From contig CM032662.1 of assembly GCA_019095985.1 (NCBI GenBank), positions 38,062,435 through 38,126,434 of the forward strand: a stretch of DNA of 64,000 nucleotides, in the 5' to 3' direction. The notes beneath the pieces were generated by a model. That model was not told the origin of the DNA. It searched no databases and saw nothing but the letters and a program-made list of their open reading frames with translations. The stretch's first letter is position 1. Each line of letters opens with the position of its first letter. Below are positions 12,085 to 22,623 of this stretch, one piece after another. Position numbers and translations under genes: made by a program. The DNA comes from Streblospio benedicti (lineage: Eukaryota; Annelida; Polychaeta; Spionida; Spionidae).

Positions 12085-12292
12085 CTGTGAAAAGAGCAAA
12101 ATTACCATTACAGTTTCAAGTGATGCTTTGGTATTTAAAATGCTGTTTAATAGCTCCAGTTGTATATTTGCATACTACTAGGATGGTGCAAAGGTGAAAG
12201 AAAAAGGTATACATGCAATTTTAGAACCTTAAAAAATACTGAGAGCTTCTAAATTTAGTGGTGCACTTTGAAATGAACTCTGAACTCAAATG

Positions 12293-12350
12293 TATGTGCT
12301 TCTCACACTGAGTGTACAAATCTTAACTTGCGTGTATATAACTTGAGTAT
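12293..12350. repeat. Decayed echoes of the adjacent exon donor edge
   Basis: CTTCTCACACTGAGTGTAC and a second weaker copy about 35 bases on resemble the donor edge of exon 12384-12571 (CGTCTCACCTTGAGTGTGG on the plus strand). Confidence 0.5.
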
Positions 12351-12383
12351 ATGTACTTCTAAACCTAAACCTTCGCGTCTCAC

Positions 12384-12571
12384 CTTGAGTGTGGTGGTCC
12401 TGCCGTCTGTGTTTCCTGCGATGCCCCAGTGCATCTTGCTCGTGTCCTTCTTCTCCACGGAGTACCGTGTGAGCGCGGCGCCGCCGTCGCTCTCCGGCGC
12501 CTCCCACGTCAGCACCACGTAGTCACGCGACACCTCCACCACCTTCAGGTTCTGAGGCGCCGACGGCTTGT
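12384..12571 (-). CDS. F1 FN3 first half, SR8
   Basis: Acceptor cccccag, donor AAG|gtgagac. Encodes DKPSAPQNLKVVEVSRDYVV and then EAPESDGGAALTRYSVEKKD. With 11970-12084 it gives a 303-bp FN3. Confidence 0.92.
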
Positions 12572-13076
12572 CTGGGGGAACGAAACATCACAGTGTAAAT
12601 ACATGTATATTATAAGAGCTCAATAGCCAAGTGCCACTTAGGAAAAGTTGTATCTAGACATTAGGATTTTATGGATTCCTGTTGGTACAGTGAATATCTT
12701 CATTGAATGAACCCAATTTGCAGTGACAAATCCTTCCATTGTAGAGGATTTCCATTGTTTAGTCCATAATTTACTTCCATCGAAAGATAATGCATGAGAA
12801 AATTTTCTGATATTCAGTTTTTCATTGTTCAGTCTTCCATTGGTGAGGATATTCACTGTACTAAATCAGGATTACATTTAAGCTTGGCTGCCACTCTGGC
12901 AACTTAAAGGCAAATTTGCTAAAGGCCAAAAACTTAGACCACAGACAGAAAATCTGTATATTGCTATATTTTTTTACTATAAAACCCTACTATTGTTATG
13001 ACAAACCAAAACACAAACTCCATAGCCTCAAAAACCATTCCTTGGACCATATTATTACAATGCTGTAGAAACTCAC

Positions 13077-13207
13077 CGATGACGATGATGTTGAAGTCAG
13101 CGGTCTCGGTTCCCACCTCGTTGGACGCGGTGAGCGTGTATTTGCCGCCGTTCTTGGCCGAGCTGTGCTTGATGGTCACACGGCTCGCCTCGGGGACCGT
13201 CTCAATG
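13077..13207 (-). CDS. IgB second half, SR8
   Basis: Acceptor ttttcag, donor gtgagt. Encodes SIETVPEASRVTIKHSSAKN, GGKYTLTASNEVGTETADFN and IIVI. I-set C-terminal strands; Tyr replaces the usual second Cys motif as DSGKYT-type. Confidence 0.9.
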
Positions 13208-13365
13208 CTGAAAACAGAAAACATGGCTTATTTTAGGGACTGTCTCAAAATGATGGCTCGTTTAGGGGACTGTCTCAAAATGATGGTTTGTTTAGAGGAC
13301 CGTCTCAATGCTGAAACAGAAATAACAGCTCATTTTGGGGACTGTCTCAATGCTGAAAGAATACA
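13208..13365. repeat. Tandem echoes of the IgB exon acceptor edge
   Basis: Upstream in the transcript, the exon edge plus acceptor (plus strand GGACCGTCTCAATGCTGAAA) recurs at about 13299-13318 and 13338-13358. Two shorter units, GGGACTGTCTCAAAATGATG, lie between. Each full copy carries its own acceptor-like AG. Confidence 0.75.
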
Positions 13366-13697
13366 TGGAAGTGACATCCTTTGGTGGATACCTGTCAAGT
13401 ATGATTAGAAATTAAGACATAATAACTCAGATTCATGTGCTTAAAGTGTAATAATCAAATTACCTGTCATTTTTCACTAATATTTACAGACTGCAGTACT
13501 TTAACGCATTAATCGGTACGTCACACGTACGTTCAATCATGTCTCACTTATATAATATTTTCTAAAGGGGTCAAGGTGCATATTGTCCCATACCATGTCT
13601 TGCCCCACATTTTAAAAATTCACATGTCTTGAAAGCTGTTTATTTTATGGTTTAACAACAGCTGTTTAACAATAAAGAGGCGGCCTATAGTACTCAC

Positions 13698-13851
13698 GTG
13701 ATGTTGTCTGCGCGTGGTAGCGGGCGGTTGTTGAGGGTCCACTCCATCTTGGGCTGTGGCACGCCGGTCACCTCGGCAGGCAGCATGAGCAGGCTGCCGG
13801 CCTTCACCGTTTGCTCACGGTACTTGGGCTCAACGCTGATGGTCGGCGAGG
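13698..13851 (-). CDS. IgB first half, SR8
   Basis: Acceptor ctctag, donor CAC|gtgagtac. Encodes ASPTISVEPKYREQTVKAGS then a VPQPKMEWTLNNRPLP core with the conserved Ig Trp. Confidence 0.9.
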
Positions 13852-13949
13852 CTAGAGGAATAAAGAGGACAAACGAGATTAAAATGGATGCATTTTACAA
13901 GAGATACAGCTACAAGAGTTTTTAGATCACTTACATTTCCAGTGGTATG

Positions 13950-14162
13950 TCACATGGTGCGAAACTCATGAAACTTTGCTCACAGACCATATCTATGAAT
14001 AGTAGCCGGTACTCACAAAAGTGTCCGGCCTTTAATTTGGTCAATATTGAGAGCCCTAAAAGTTATAGCCTGACCATCAGGCTGTGATCTTTTGAAACCA
14101 GCAGGCCCTGGTCAAAATCAGCTGGCAAAGGGCCATCGGGTAGGCTTTATTTTACATCCTGT
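13950..14162. mobile_element. Diverged relative of the hAT-like MITE at 3582
   Basis: Shares GCGAAACTCATGAAA at its left and GGCTTTATTTTACATCCTG at its right, with a similar body, but the terminal repeats are no longer perfect. It lies in the intron between IgA and IgB of SR8. Confidence 0.6.
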
Positions 14163-14259
14163 GCATTTACCCATAAAATCGTGTAAACATTTCCTTCAAG
14201 GTGAACATTAAAATTGCGCCTTTACTTAAACATGAAAGTAGTTTGTAGTTCATAGTTAC

Positions 14260-14425
14260 CCATGACAGTGAGAGTAGCCTCTGTCTCCACACGCGCGACC
14301 TTGTTGTCAGCCTCACAGCGGTACAAAGCGGCGTCACTGAGGTCTGTCTGACTGAGAGTGAGTGTCGCTGTGCTCTCTGAGTACTTCATGGTGTATTTCT
14401 TGCTGGCGTAGATCTCCTTCGCATC
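14260..14425 (-). CDS. IgA second half, SR8
   Basis: Acceptor cttgcag, donor gtaact. Encodes DAKEIYASKKYTMKYSESTA, then LSDAALYRCEADNKVARVET, the Ig F-strand YRC motif included. Confidence 0.92.
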
Positions 14426-14792
14426 CTGCAAGTAGCAAGTACATATTGAAGATTGAAGATGACATTCATTTTTTGCTTGATTGTCCTCTTTATTTCAGGC
14501 TTATGATTCAAATCACAGGGTATTGAAAACAACCCCTCCATACCACGACCAAAATATTTGTGGAAAACTATTCATGGCCTCAGTCAATGAAAACATCAGA
14601 AAATTTAAGTTCAGCCCAGTCAAACAATCTGACATGCCCAAGTATGAAAAAACGAGGATCTAATTTGTTTTTGACATTTTATTCCAGTCTGCAATAATAG
14701 CATATTTTAACTACTTTACCCACTAATGTTTGTAACACCAAATGACCCCATACCGAATGTACTACTTTACACCAGGTGATTGGCCTAGGTAC

Positions 14793-14914
14793 CTTGTACC
14801 ACGTGCACTTGGCGCGTGGCTCCCCGGGGTTGATCTCACAGGTGAGGGTGACGGCCTTGGGGGCCACCACCTTCTGGTCCTTCAGGGCGGTCACCAGCTT
14901 GGGCTTGATACCCA
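14793..14914 (-). CDS. IgA first half, SR8; opens super-repeat 8
   Basis: Acceptor tttcag, donor AAG|gtacct. Encodes VGIKPKLVTALKDQKVVAPK then LTCEINPGEPRAKCTWYK, matching the SPPELVEKLQDMTI opening of the other super-repeats. Confidence 0.92.
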
Positions 14915-15350
14915 CTGAAAAACAACCAAGTACAGGTTAGAGTCAACTTCAACTACATTACAGTGCCCCTGATAAATAGTCGTTTGCCAATCCGAGACTT
15001 GTATCAAACTAACAGGACGAGTAAGAATTATAACTGATTTATCGTTCAGACGACCACATTTTCTCAAAGCCAAAATGTGTAGATAATGAAGGACGAGTAA
15101 CAATTTTTTGCAGGACTAGTAACCTTTTTGCGATAATAGTTTTTATCAGTTATCTCAGGCACTGCTTTAACCACTAAATGGGGGACTTTCTAACAAAAAA
15201 TGACATTGATAGGCGTCATCAGAATAGCAACTAATAATTGACCAATGATGGCTACTTCCCTGGCAGATCTCAGTTATTATAATACACCACTGATGGCAGC
15301 AATAAGTGGCACAAGTAAAATTTCTAATGACAAAAGTTTTTTCCCATTTC

Positions 15351-15427
15351 CCACTCACCAACTCTCTTCTCTATCTTGGTGGACATAAAATTCTCCAAGA
15401 CAGGTCCACCCCGGCCTTGTTTTCAGA
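15351..15427 (-). pseudogene. Decayed tandem copy of the F6 exon end with its donor
   Basis: Aligns over 77 bases with 15518-15595, the 3' part of exon 15525-15684: both contain CTCTATCTTGGTGG, and CCGGCCTTGTT further on. A donor-like GTGAGTGG is retained, but the frame is lost. Confidence 0.75.
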
Positions 15428-15524
15428 AACCTCTTCATTCACAAATAAACTTGGACCCAGCCCACCTGTAATGACCATTGTCCCCTCATTGACTCAATGA
15501 TAGCGACCCCTCCCGAGCACTCAC

Positions 15525-15684
15525 CGCGTCTCTCCTCTATCTTGGTGGGCATGGTGTTCTCCGAGGCGGGTCCCACCCCGGCCTTGTTCTCGGCTGCCAC
15601 GCGGAACTCGTAGAGGTCTCCCTCCTTGAGCCCGGTCACCGTGTGCTTGCAGCTAGAGATGGTGTCAGACGTGGAACGCACCCA
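15525..15684 (-). CDS. F6 FN3 second half, SR7
   Basis: Acceptor ttccag, donor GCG|gtgagtg. Encodes WVRSTSDTISSCKHTVTGLK and AAENKAGVGPASENTMPTKI. Pairs with 16003-16145 to 303 bp. Confidence 0.92.
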
Positions 15685-16002
15685 CTGGAAAAGCATGCAT
15701 ATATTTTGGGCTTACTACTCATGACATTGAAGATTATTCCTCATACACTCTAGCTTTGATGCAACGTTTCTCAAAGTGTAAGTAAATCACAGAGCAAGAA
15801 TGTTCGAAGTCAAACATACTTCCTTAGATTGCCAAGTAAAGTAAGAAAATCATGTAATGAATTTGCTTGTGATTCAAGTCTACTAAAGTCAGCAAAGTTT
15901 TCCAAGCAAAAATAGACACTTTAACTGATGGTTCGATATATACATATGTGTGCATTGTAAAAGAGATTCCAGTACACTGACAATGTAAGAACCAGCTGAT
16001 AC

Positions 16003-16145
16003 CTTGAAGGCTCCCTCGCGGCGGTATTCCACCACGTAGTTGAAGATCTCGGAGCCTCCATCTGACTTGGGTTTTCCCCAGCTCAGGTTGATGCGGTTAC
16101 GGTCGATACTGTCAAACTCGGGCACTCCGGGCTTGCTAGGCAGGC
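16003..16145 (-). CDS. F6 FN3 first half, SR7
   Basis: Acceptor cttccag, donor AAG|gtatcag. Encodes LPSKPGVPEFDSIDRNRINL and KPKSDGGSEIFNYVVEYRRE. Confidence 0.92.
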
Positions 16146-16456
16146 CTGGAAGAGCAGATGGGCGATATATAACTTGCGTTTAATTGTGGAACACACAATC
16201 TGTGAACTAATAGATGGACTTTGAGTGCCCTACATGGCGGTCGAAAATAAATGGCATGTCTCTGTTGGTCTGTAGTCATATTACTTAAGTTTTGTTACTC
16301 GATTCTCATAGATTATTCGTATAGCAGATCTGACTATTAGTGCCTAGAGCAGCAAATCAGTGAATTAATGAGATGTCTAAGGCTAGAGACTGTCTAACAT
16401 GGTAGAAATATGCTTGATAGTAAGACAGACCCAAGATAGAACTTTCAGCGACTCAC

Positions 16457-16617
16457 CCCAGGGGTCCTTAGCAAGGACGTCATCTGACGGGGGTCCAGGG
16501 GGTCCAGCTCCAATCTTGTTCTCAGCGATCACCCGGAATTGGTACTCATTGTCCTCTACCAGGTCTGTGACTTTGAAGGTCTGCTCAGTGAGCGCCGAGC
16601 GGGTGACGCGCATCCAT
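16457..16617 (-). CDS. F5 FN3 second half, SR7
   Basis: Acceptor ccttacag, donor gtgagt. Encodes RWMRVTRSALTEQTFKVTDL then YQFRVIAENKIGAGPPGPPS, ending AKDPW as in every F5. Confidence 0.92.
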
Positions 16618-16986
16618 CTGTAAGGGAAAGAGTGAAAATGTGAATATTCATGTCTTCAGGGCTTCCACTTATGACCTGACAATGGCATATTGATGTTCAA
16701 TGATGTTCAAGCAAATCTGAGGTAGAATAACTGTTTCAAAATATATCACACTATTTTTAGGAAAAACAAATGCTATATCAGATAATTTTTATCCTAAGGT
16801 AACAATACCAAAATACTATCAGCAATGTTCTTTCACCTGGTTATAGCTTTGGAGCATTGAAATTCCCATTCATTTAAAAGCCCACCTTTAACTAAATAAA
16901 GTCAACAGACAGCTCAAGACGCTGAGTAAAATGGTGAACCAAATGACTATAAATCCATCAATATAATAGAACCGCTGTGCCCTCAC

Positions 16987-17131
16987 CTGGATCTGGTCTT
17001 GGTAGAGCAGCGCTCCACGTAGTACCCAGTGACGGGGGTTCCACCGTCCTCCTCGGGCGACGCCCAGCGCAGAACGCACGAGTCCTTGAAGATGTCGTCT
17101 ACGGAGGGCTTGCCTGGGGCGCCGGGCACGT
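16987..17131 (-). CDS. F5 FN3 first half, SR7
   Basis: Acceptor cttccag, donor CAG|gtgagg. Encodes DVPGAPGKPSVDDIFKDSCV and SPEEDGGTPVTGYYVERCST. Strongly GC-biased third positions. Confidence 0.92.
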
Positions 17132-17486
17132 CTGGAAGATGGAAAATAATGTTTGCATTGATCTACTTTTGATAATTTTTGCTAAGTTTAGATGACAGTC
17201 ATAGAGGATTAGTGATTACATCGACCTATTTAACGTCAAAGAGCATGACATTAGATTACTGACATTTGGCAAGCTTGCCTGGGAAAGTTAGAAAATACGA
17301 TCACTACCTATACTATAAACAAACGTGTAAACATTTAAATATTTCTGTTTAACGCCTGACCACTGAGATAATGTGCCACCCATAAAATGGGAAAAAGAAG
17401 TGAGGATTTTCATGACAATTTGCTTGAATTATTGATAAATTTGACTTTTTGAGTTTGGGATAAACGTGTTTTATTGTAGTACCCAC

Positions 17487-17610
17487 CATGCTGACTTTTG
17501 GCTGTGACACTCTTGCTGAGTTCCACGAACTCTCCCACGCCGACCTCGTTCTCGGCCGCGACCCGGAAGTAGTACTGCGACCCAGAGGTCAGGTTCACGG
17601 CAGTGTATTC
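17487..17610 (-). CDS. F4 FN3 second half, SR7
   Basis: Acceptor tttccag, donor CATG|gtgggt. Encodes EYTAVNLTSGSQYYFRVAAE then NEVGVGEFVELSKSVTAKSQ. Confidence 0.92.
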
Positions 17611-17787
17611 CTGGAAATAAAAATGACAAATGTGTTTTTAAGATGGACTGCATTATAAAATAAAGTATGTTTGGTACATTACTATACAAAGCTTTCTTTA
17701 AAAGCTTTGCTTATATAATGCCTTTTTCTAATACATTCTTTTATACGTGTATCGTAAATATACAGAACTAACCCACGCTTTCCATAT

Positions 17788-17843
17788 TCCCAGGATACTG
17801 AGCAGCATCCTTACCTTTTCTTGTGCGTGCCTCATATCCATAG
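17788..17843. repeat. Decayed echo of the F4 exon donor edge
   Basis: CATCCTTACCTTTTCTTGTG here repeats the donor edge of exon 17956-18137, which reads CATCCTTACCTTTTTCTCGTG-like on the plus strand about 140 bases away. The donor GT is retained. Confidence 0.7.
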
Positions 17844-17955
17844 ACAAAGATTTTTGAGATATCACTTATTCAGGTAAAAGTGGAAATAACGGCCATGTTG
17901 CTGTGTCCCTTTTATCAAAAGTAGTCCTCCTCAGGATCCTGGACAACATCCTTAC

Positions 17956-18137
17956 CTTTTTCTCGTGTGCGCTGACTGCGCCGGATCTGTTCCACGTCCT
18001 CTTCACGGCCTCTCTCTCCTCCACGATGTAACCCGTGACGTCGGCGCCGCCGTCAAACTCAGGCGCAGACCACTTGAGCGCCACCGAGCGCTCGTCATAC
18101 GAGGTCACCTTAAGACCGGTCGGGGGGCCCGGCTTGT
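17956..18137 (-). CDS. F4 FN3 first half, SR7
   Basis: Acceptor ttgcag, donor AAG|gtaagg, phase-1 start. Encodes DKPGPPTGLKVTSYDERSVA and SAPEFDGGADVTGYIVEERE. Confidence 0.92.
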
Positions 18138-18607
18138 CTGCAAGTGCAATGGGGGGGTTGTATGTTTCATTTCTTTTTACCTATTACTGTAGTGGGGTGG
18201 GGGCATATCCTTTTGTTTATTTCTATATCTTTATATCTTTGACTTTTACAGAATAGTATGGTAAATGTACTAGGATGCACTATATGTACATATTTTTTCC
18301 TTTTATCTATAACCTTCTTTATAACAATCATGATGGAGTTAAAAAATGTATTTTTAACATAAAAATCAGTGCAAGACTCTTGCCATTTTTAAAAAGCAAT
18401 TCTAGGATGCACTACGTTGGTCTTTGTTTCGCATCAATAAGCCTACAAAATCACAAAGGAATACTTCTTCAATTTGCCATATAAAAATTTTTATTGTATT
18501 GTATAAATAATGTCTTCATTTCCATCCAGAAAATATAGGATCACCTTTTACACTTGTGTGTGCCTTTAATGGATGATCAAACATATAGAATAAATATCTC
18601 CACCCAC

Positions 18608-18672
18608 CGAGCACGAGGACCTTGCAGGTGAACGTGCACTGGCATAACTCATTCTTCAGCAGACAGGTGAAA
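18608..18672 (-). CDS. IgD C-terminal remnant, SR7 (domain middle missing)
   Basis: Reads FTCLLKNELCQCTFTCKVLV and ends with donor CTCG|gtgggt. This is the last third of an IgD. The stretch that other IgD second exons carry before it (TDT..MTS.TMAK..RGDSG, about 25-30 residues) is absent; a tRNA-derived SINE-like sequence lies there instead. A pyrimidine-rich stretch ending ctgctgaag could act as an in-frame acceptor, but the resulting Ig would lack core strands. Confidence 0.6.
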
Positions 18673-18674
18673 AG

Positions 18675-18790
18675 CCTCGTAAAATTATTAAGAGTGTTGC
18701 TTCTTCATGGTCTAGGTTACACTTGGGGCACTAGATGTTGTGGATCAAATCCTCCTGCCCATATCAAACACAAACAAATTTTCATTTTGT
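18675..18790 (+). mobile_element. tRNA-derived SINE-like sequence
   Basis: Contains TGGTCTAGG (A-box-like) and, 40 bases on, GGATCAAATCC (B-box-like), followed by CTCCTGCC and then T-rich DNA. The spacing fits a degraded tRNA-Pro or tRNA-Asp-like head. It lacks clear acceptor-stem pairing, so it is not called as a tRNA gene. The body length and target duplication are unclear. Confidence 0.5.
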
Positions 18791-19200
18791 TATTCTTTTT
18801 TCACATGTCCGGTAAGTTTTAGTGTATACAAAATCTATGAAATCTACTACATGTAGTTGAGCCCCTCTTTAACAATAAACTTGGATCTGCCTGTGTCAAT
18901 GTCACTCATGTTTTACAAGGTCACACCCATGAAAATTCAAGCTTGCATGGACCAGAGCTCTGGAAGGGCTCTTTTGCGGCCCTCATCTTTAACTGTATTT
19001 GATATAGAGTCACCTATTCCCTTTCCCTATACAACAAAAGCTTGGTCAATAAAATCAGGATGGCCTTGCCCTGGTTCAAGTTTAGCTTGCATAAAATGTC
19101 TTTAACAGGGAAGAGTTTGCATCCAAGTAAAACTGTAAAGTGTGGAGAAACTCTTTGAACATAGATGAGTTCACAATTTGTTCTGAGAAACTGTGTTTAC

Positions 19201-19355
19201 CTTGAACCTGCGTGGGTCTGGGAGGCGCGCTCCGCGGTGCGTCCACGTGACGGCGGGCTGGGGGCTCGCCGAGAATGGCAGCTCCAGCACAGCATGGCCG
19301 CCCGCCCGCAGGATCAGCTTGTCCTTCAGACCGTGGGCGCTGAACGAGGGCGCCA
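19201..19355 (-). CDS. IgD first half, SR7
   Basis: Acceptor ttttccag, donor AAG|gtaaac, ending in phase 0. Encodes VAPSFSAHGLKDKLILRAGG, then SASPQPAVTWTHRGARLPDP and RRFK, the IgD A-to-C' strands. Confidence 0.92.
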
Positions 19356-19650
19356 CTGGAAAACACGGAATGGCAGAGCTTTTTAATCAATCAATTACTC
19401 AATCAATCAATAAAATCCTACGTTTATGTGAACAGGCCCTAATTGTTGCTCATGTTGTAGGTGTGGTCTGACTGCCAAGTATACTTTGTGACCGTTGTAT
19501 CAGTCATGAGGTCTCTGACAAAGTCTTTGACATCCCTTTATAAAAGTTTATACAAGAAAAAGACAACTGATTTGACAAAAAAACTCTCTTACCAGTTAAA
19601 AGATGACTAAACTAAATGTTTTATCCATTGCTGTCATTCAAACTAATACA

Positions 19651-19834
19651 CTAGGACCTCTCTATTAGGACCACCTTTGGGACCAGTGCTAGATGGTCTC
19701 AAAAAGACGTGGTCTCTATACAGAGGTTGATTTTGATAGCTTTATGAAGGTTTGGGACCCGTGAAAAGTGGTCTTATTTTAGAGGTGGTGTCATTATAGA
19801 GGTGGTCTTAAAAGACTTAATTGGAGGTTCTACT
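19651..19834 (-). mobile_element. CAGTAGAACCTC-family MITE, copy C
   Basis: Inverted relative to copies A and B. Contains GGACCAGTGCTAGATGGTCT and ends GGAGGTTCTACTGTA at the right. Non-coding. Confidence 0.75.
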
Positions 19835-19903
19835 GTAGTACTTTGAACAAGCAGCTTTCGTTCAAGTCACATGATCTTTATCAACTCTGCCTGAGCGACT
19901 CAC

Positions 19904-20045
19904 CCTGCACTTTGAGCTGAGCGTCTGTGGTGAGCAGCATGTACTCAGCGCGGTATTTGCCCACGTCCTCCGAGTCCACATCGGTGATGGTGAGTTTGTG
20001 AACCTTGCCGTCGTCTACGAAACTGTACTTCTCATCACGACGAAC
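19904..20045 (-). CDS. IgC second half, SR7
   Basis: Acceptor cccccag, donor AGG|gtgagtcg. Encodes VRRDEKYSFVDDGKVHKLTI then SEDVGKYRAEYMLLTTDAQL, the cysteine-poor IgC ending. Confidence 0.92.
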
Positions 20046-20443
20046 CTGGGGGTTTAAAATGCAATGTTTATAGTTTCAAACGCAGAATTCAGATTTATAC
20101 TTTGACATTTTATTTGCTTGTTGCGGTGGCCGTTTTGAATGATGCCATCTTTGCTCCTTTTTAAAGTGTACTTTATCAGGTAGAGCATAGTTTGTTTTAG
20201 ATCTCTGGCGCGCAATATGAAGAACAGGTAACAAAAGCATCATATATCAATATGCACCATATATACAAATACACTCCTCGTCAAATAGATTACATATAGA
20301 TGTATAGTTCATTTTCAATCAAAATGCAAAATATTAAAAAAATGCACGAAAAAAGTAGCTAGTTCTTTTTAAACAATGCATAAAAATACTCAAAATTTCA
20401 TCTAACATCACAAATTAAGCAACAAAGCATAAGACATTTCTAC

Positions 20444-20571
20444 CTTCTTGTTGTCCTTGTACCAGTCGACGTTGAGACCTTCCTTGGAGAGGTGGCACTC
20501 GAGTGTGACTGCCACGCCCACTTCCTTCACGGTCACTGACTCCAACTCCTTAGTGAAGCGGACCTTGTCAG
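20444..20571 (-). CDS. IgC first half, SR7
   Basis: Acceptor ttttccag, donor AAG|gtagaa, phase-1 start. Encodes ADKVRFTKELESVTVKEVGV and LECHLSKEGLNVDWYKDNKK. Confidence 0.92.
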
Positions 20572-20885
20572 CTGGAAAACACAGTAGTACTTTTAGAAGT
20601 AGTTTGATACTTTCGGATACTGCACTAAAAAGTAAATTTCTGAATTACAAACAATGTAGTTTTTTTTTCACCATATCATTTGCCATCATACCATTCATAT
20701 TGGAAAGTGCTTTTAGATCTTTTGACAGACTGACAATATTGTGCTTTGCCTGCATGGACAGGATGGATGGCGTTATATTTGTTTTGAAAATTGAATTACA
20801 AATGCTGATCATGCACTTATTATCAGATTTTAATAATTACAATTAGCTTTAGGTCCTGTTTATGGTTGTTTGCCAGATAACGTAC

Positions 20886-21003
20886 TGTGCTTTGCCTGCA
20901 TGGACGGGTTGGAGGGCGGGCCCTGCCCAGCCTTGTTCTCGGCTGTGGCACGGAACTCGTAGCTCACACCCTCTCGGAGACCCTTCACAGCGTACCAACA
21001 GTC
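20886..21003 (-). CDS. F3 FN3 second half, SR7
   Basis: Acceptor gtgtag, donor gtacgt, phase-0 start. Encodes DCWYAVKGLREGVSYEFRAT then AENKAGQGPPSNPSMQAKHS. Its partner exon survives only as a 30-bp piece at 26831-26860. Confidence 0.9.
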
Positions 21004-21092
21004 CTACACAGGAGAAAAAATAGACAAATTCAAAATTGGTCCATGAAAATTTAAATCAGAGCTAATTTTATGTCCTAATTTAACAAATAGAG

Positions 21093-22184
21093 CAAATGCA
21101 ACAGTTTTCGACATGCTACAGTTTTCGACAGGTCACGTTCATAATGCCATTGTTAAATGATACCAGTAGGCTTAACAAACTTTCGATCACTGTATACAGA
21201 ATCATCTCTCAGTAATATTCCAATGCTGAATTCATTGTAATCACATCTCAATTGGCTTTTATTGTTTGACCACAGGATAAGCTTCTTGACACGCGCAGCT
21301 TAACATGGTCTGTTAAAAACTAGGATATACTCAATGTGGGCGTATATTTCATTGTGCACATTAACATAAAACAGTTTTATCATGCTTGTAGCATATACGA
21401 TTGCCTTTAAAATAATATAATTTATAAATGTTCACCATTACATACCCAACCACATTCTTTTATTTGGCCGTATACATTATGCCCATAAAAATGCAGATGG
21501 AGACAGTTTTCAACAGGGTAAGATTACACACAAGACACAAATAGAAAGCTATTTTCTACAGAATATATTTCAAATACAAACCTTTAGTTTTGTCAACAAA
21601 TAAAGAAATACTATATAATTACAAAGTATCAAAGATTGGGGAGTGAAAAAAAGATTCCAAGAATAACACACCTTGAAAGTATTGATTAATATGTTTGAGT
21701 TTGCAGAACTTGTATACCTTTATATCATTTCTAACCTGCACAAATTCTTCCAGTTCAACAAAGCTCTGTGGGCATGAGCTATAATAACTTTCATATTAAA
21801 TGATTTGTTTTATCCTTTTAATTGCAACAAAATTGAAAATAAACCAGGCGTAAGGTGCGACAGTGAAAGAACATACATATAACAATGGCCTGCCTGAATT
21901 GGATTAGCTCTTTGTCTAAAGATTTGTTTGTTCAGCTTATTTGTGTTCATGTGTGCACTGTATGTGGTCGGAAACTGTCGCACCCATGTCGAAAACTGTC
22001 ACCAGTTTTAGAACAGAACAATGGGGGATATCTTTTTTAATCTGCATTGCATTTTATGAAACTACATTTAAATATATTAATCCATGTAGGTTATTCATGT
22101 CTATTATATTAATACTTTAATATTTTTCAAAATAAATCCGTGATTGCACATATGCACTAAAGGTGTCGAAAACTGTCGCATTTG
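21093..22184. mobile_element. Inverted-repeat-bounded block of about 1.1 kb, likely non-autonomous DNA transposon
   Basis: Left end AAATGCAACAGTTTTCGACA and right end are inverted copies differing at one of 21 positions. Three to four further ACAGTTTTCGAC-type motifs in both orientations lie inside (about 21116, 21503, 21965, 21990). There is no long open frame, and I could not settle a target duplication. Confidence 0.6.
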
Positions 22185-22440
22185 GTCTAGAATTTACAAC
22201 AAAATGGCTATAATGAATTTCATACAGTGAACATACAATAGTGCACAAAATTACTAACCTACATTTAGTGTAGCGACTAAGTGACTGAATCAAGCAAATG
22301 GTGTCAAAAATCAATTCAGTATGTTACGAAATATAAAATTCCAACAGAGAAGTCCTTACAACTACTATGTAAATCATTTCTAATTGAATTACTCAATATT
22401 TTGAGGTCATTTCGTCAGCCATCTTGGAAAATGGCCATTA

Positions 22441-22623
22441 TGTGACTTTCTTGTGCATGAATTTGCTGTGTATAAATTGTATGTAAGTTTATGTATGTAA
22501 AGTACTATATTGCTGCATATAACTAATGTAAATAGACTGTTCAGTTCAGTGTAATGAGAAACATAAATAATGCCACCATACACCAAGACCTGTCGTGATT
22601 TAGTGATAATTGATAATAACACA
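22441..22623 (+). repeat. Left LTR of the Gypsy relic
   Basis: 183 bp, aligned without gaps to 26648-26830. Confidence 0.9.

Noticed and set aside
18690-18760. Possible tRNA gene (A- and B-box-like motifs)
   Set aside because: No convincing acceptor-stem pairing and a drifted B box; better read as a SINE head or tRNA relic.
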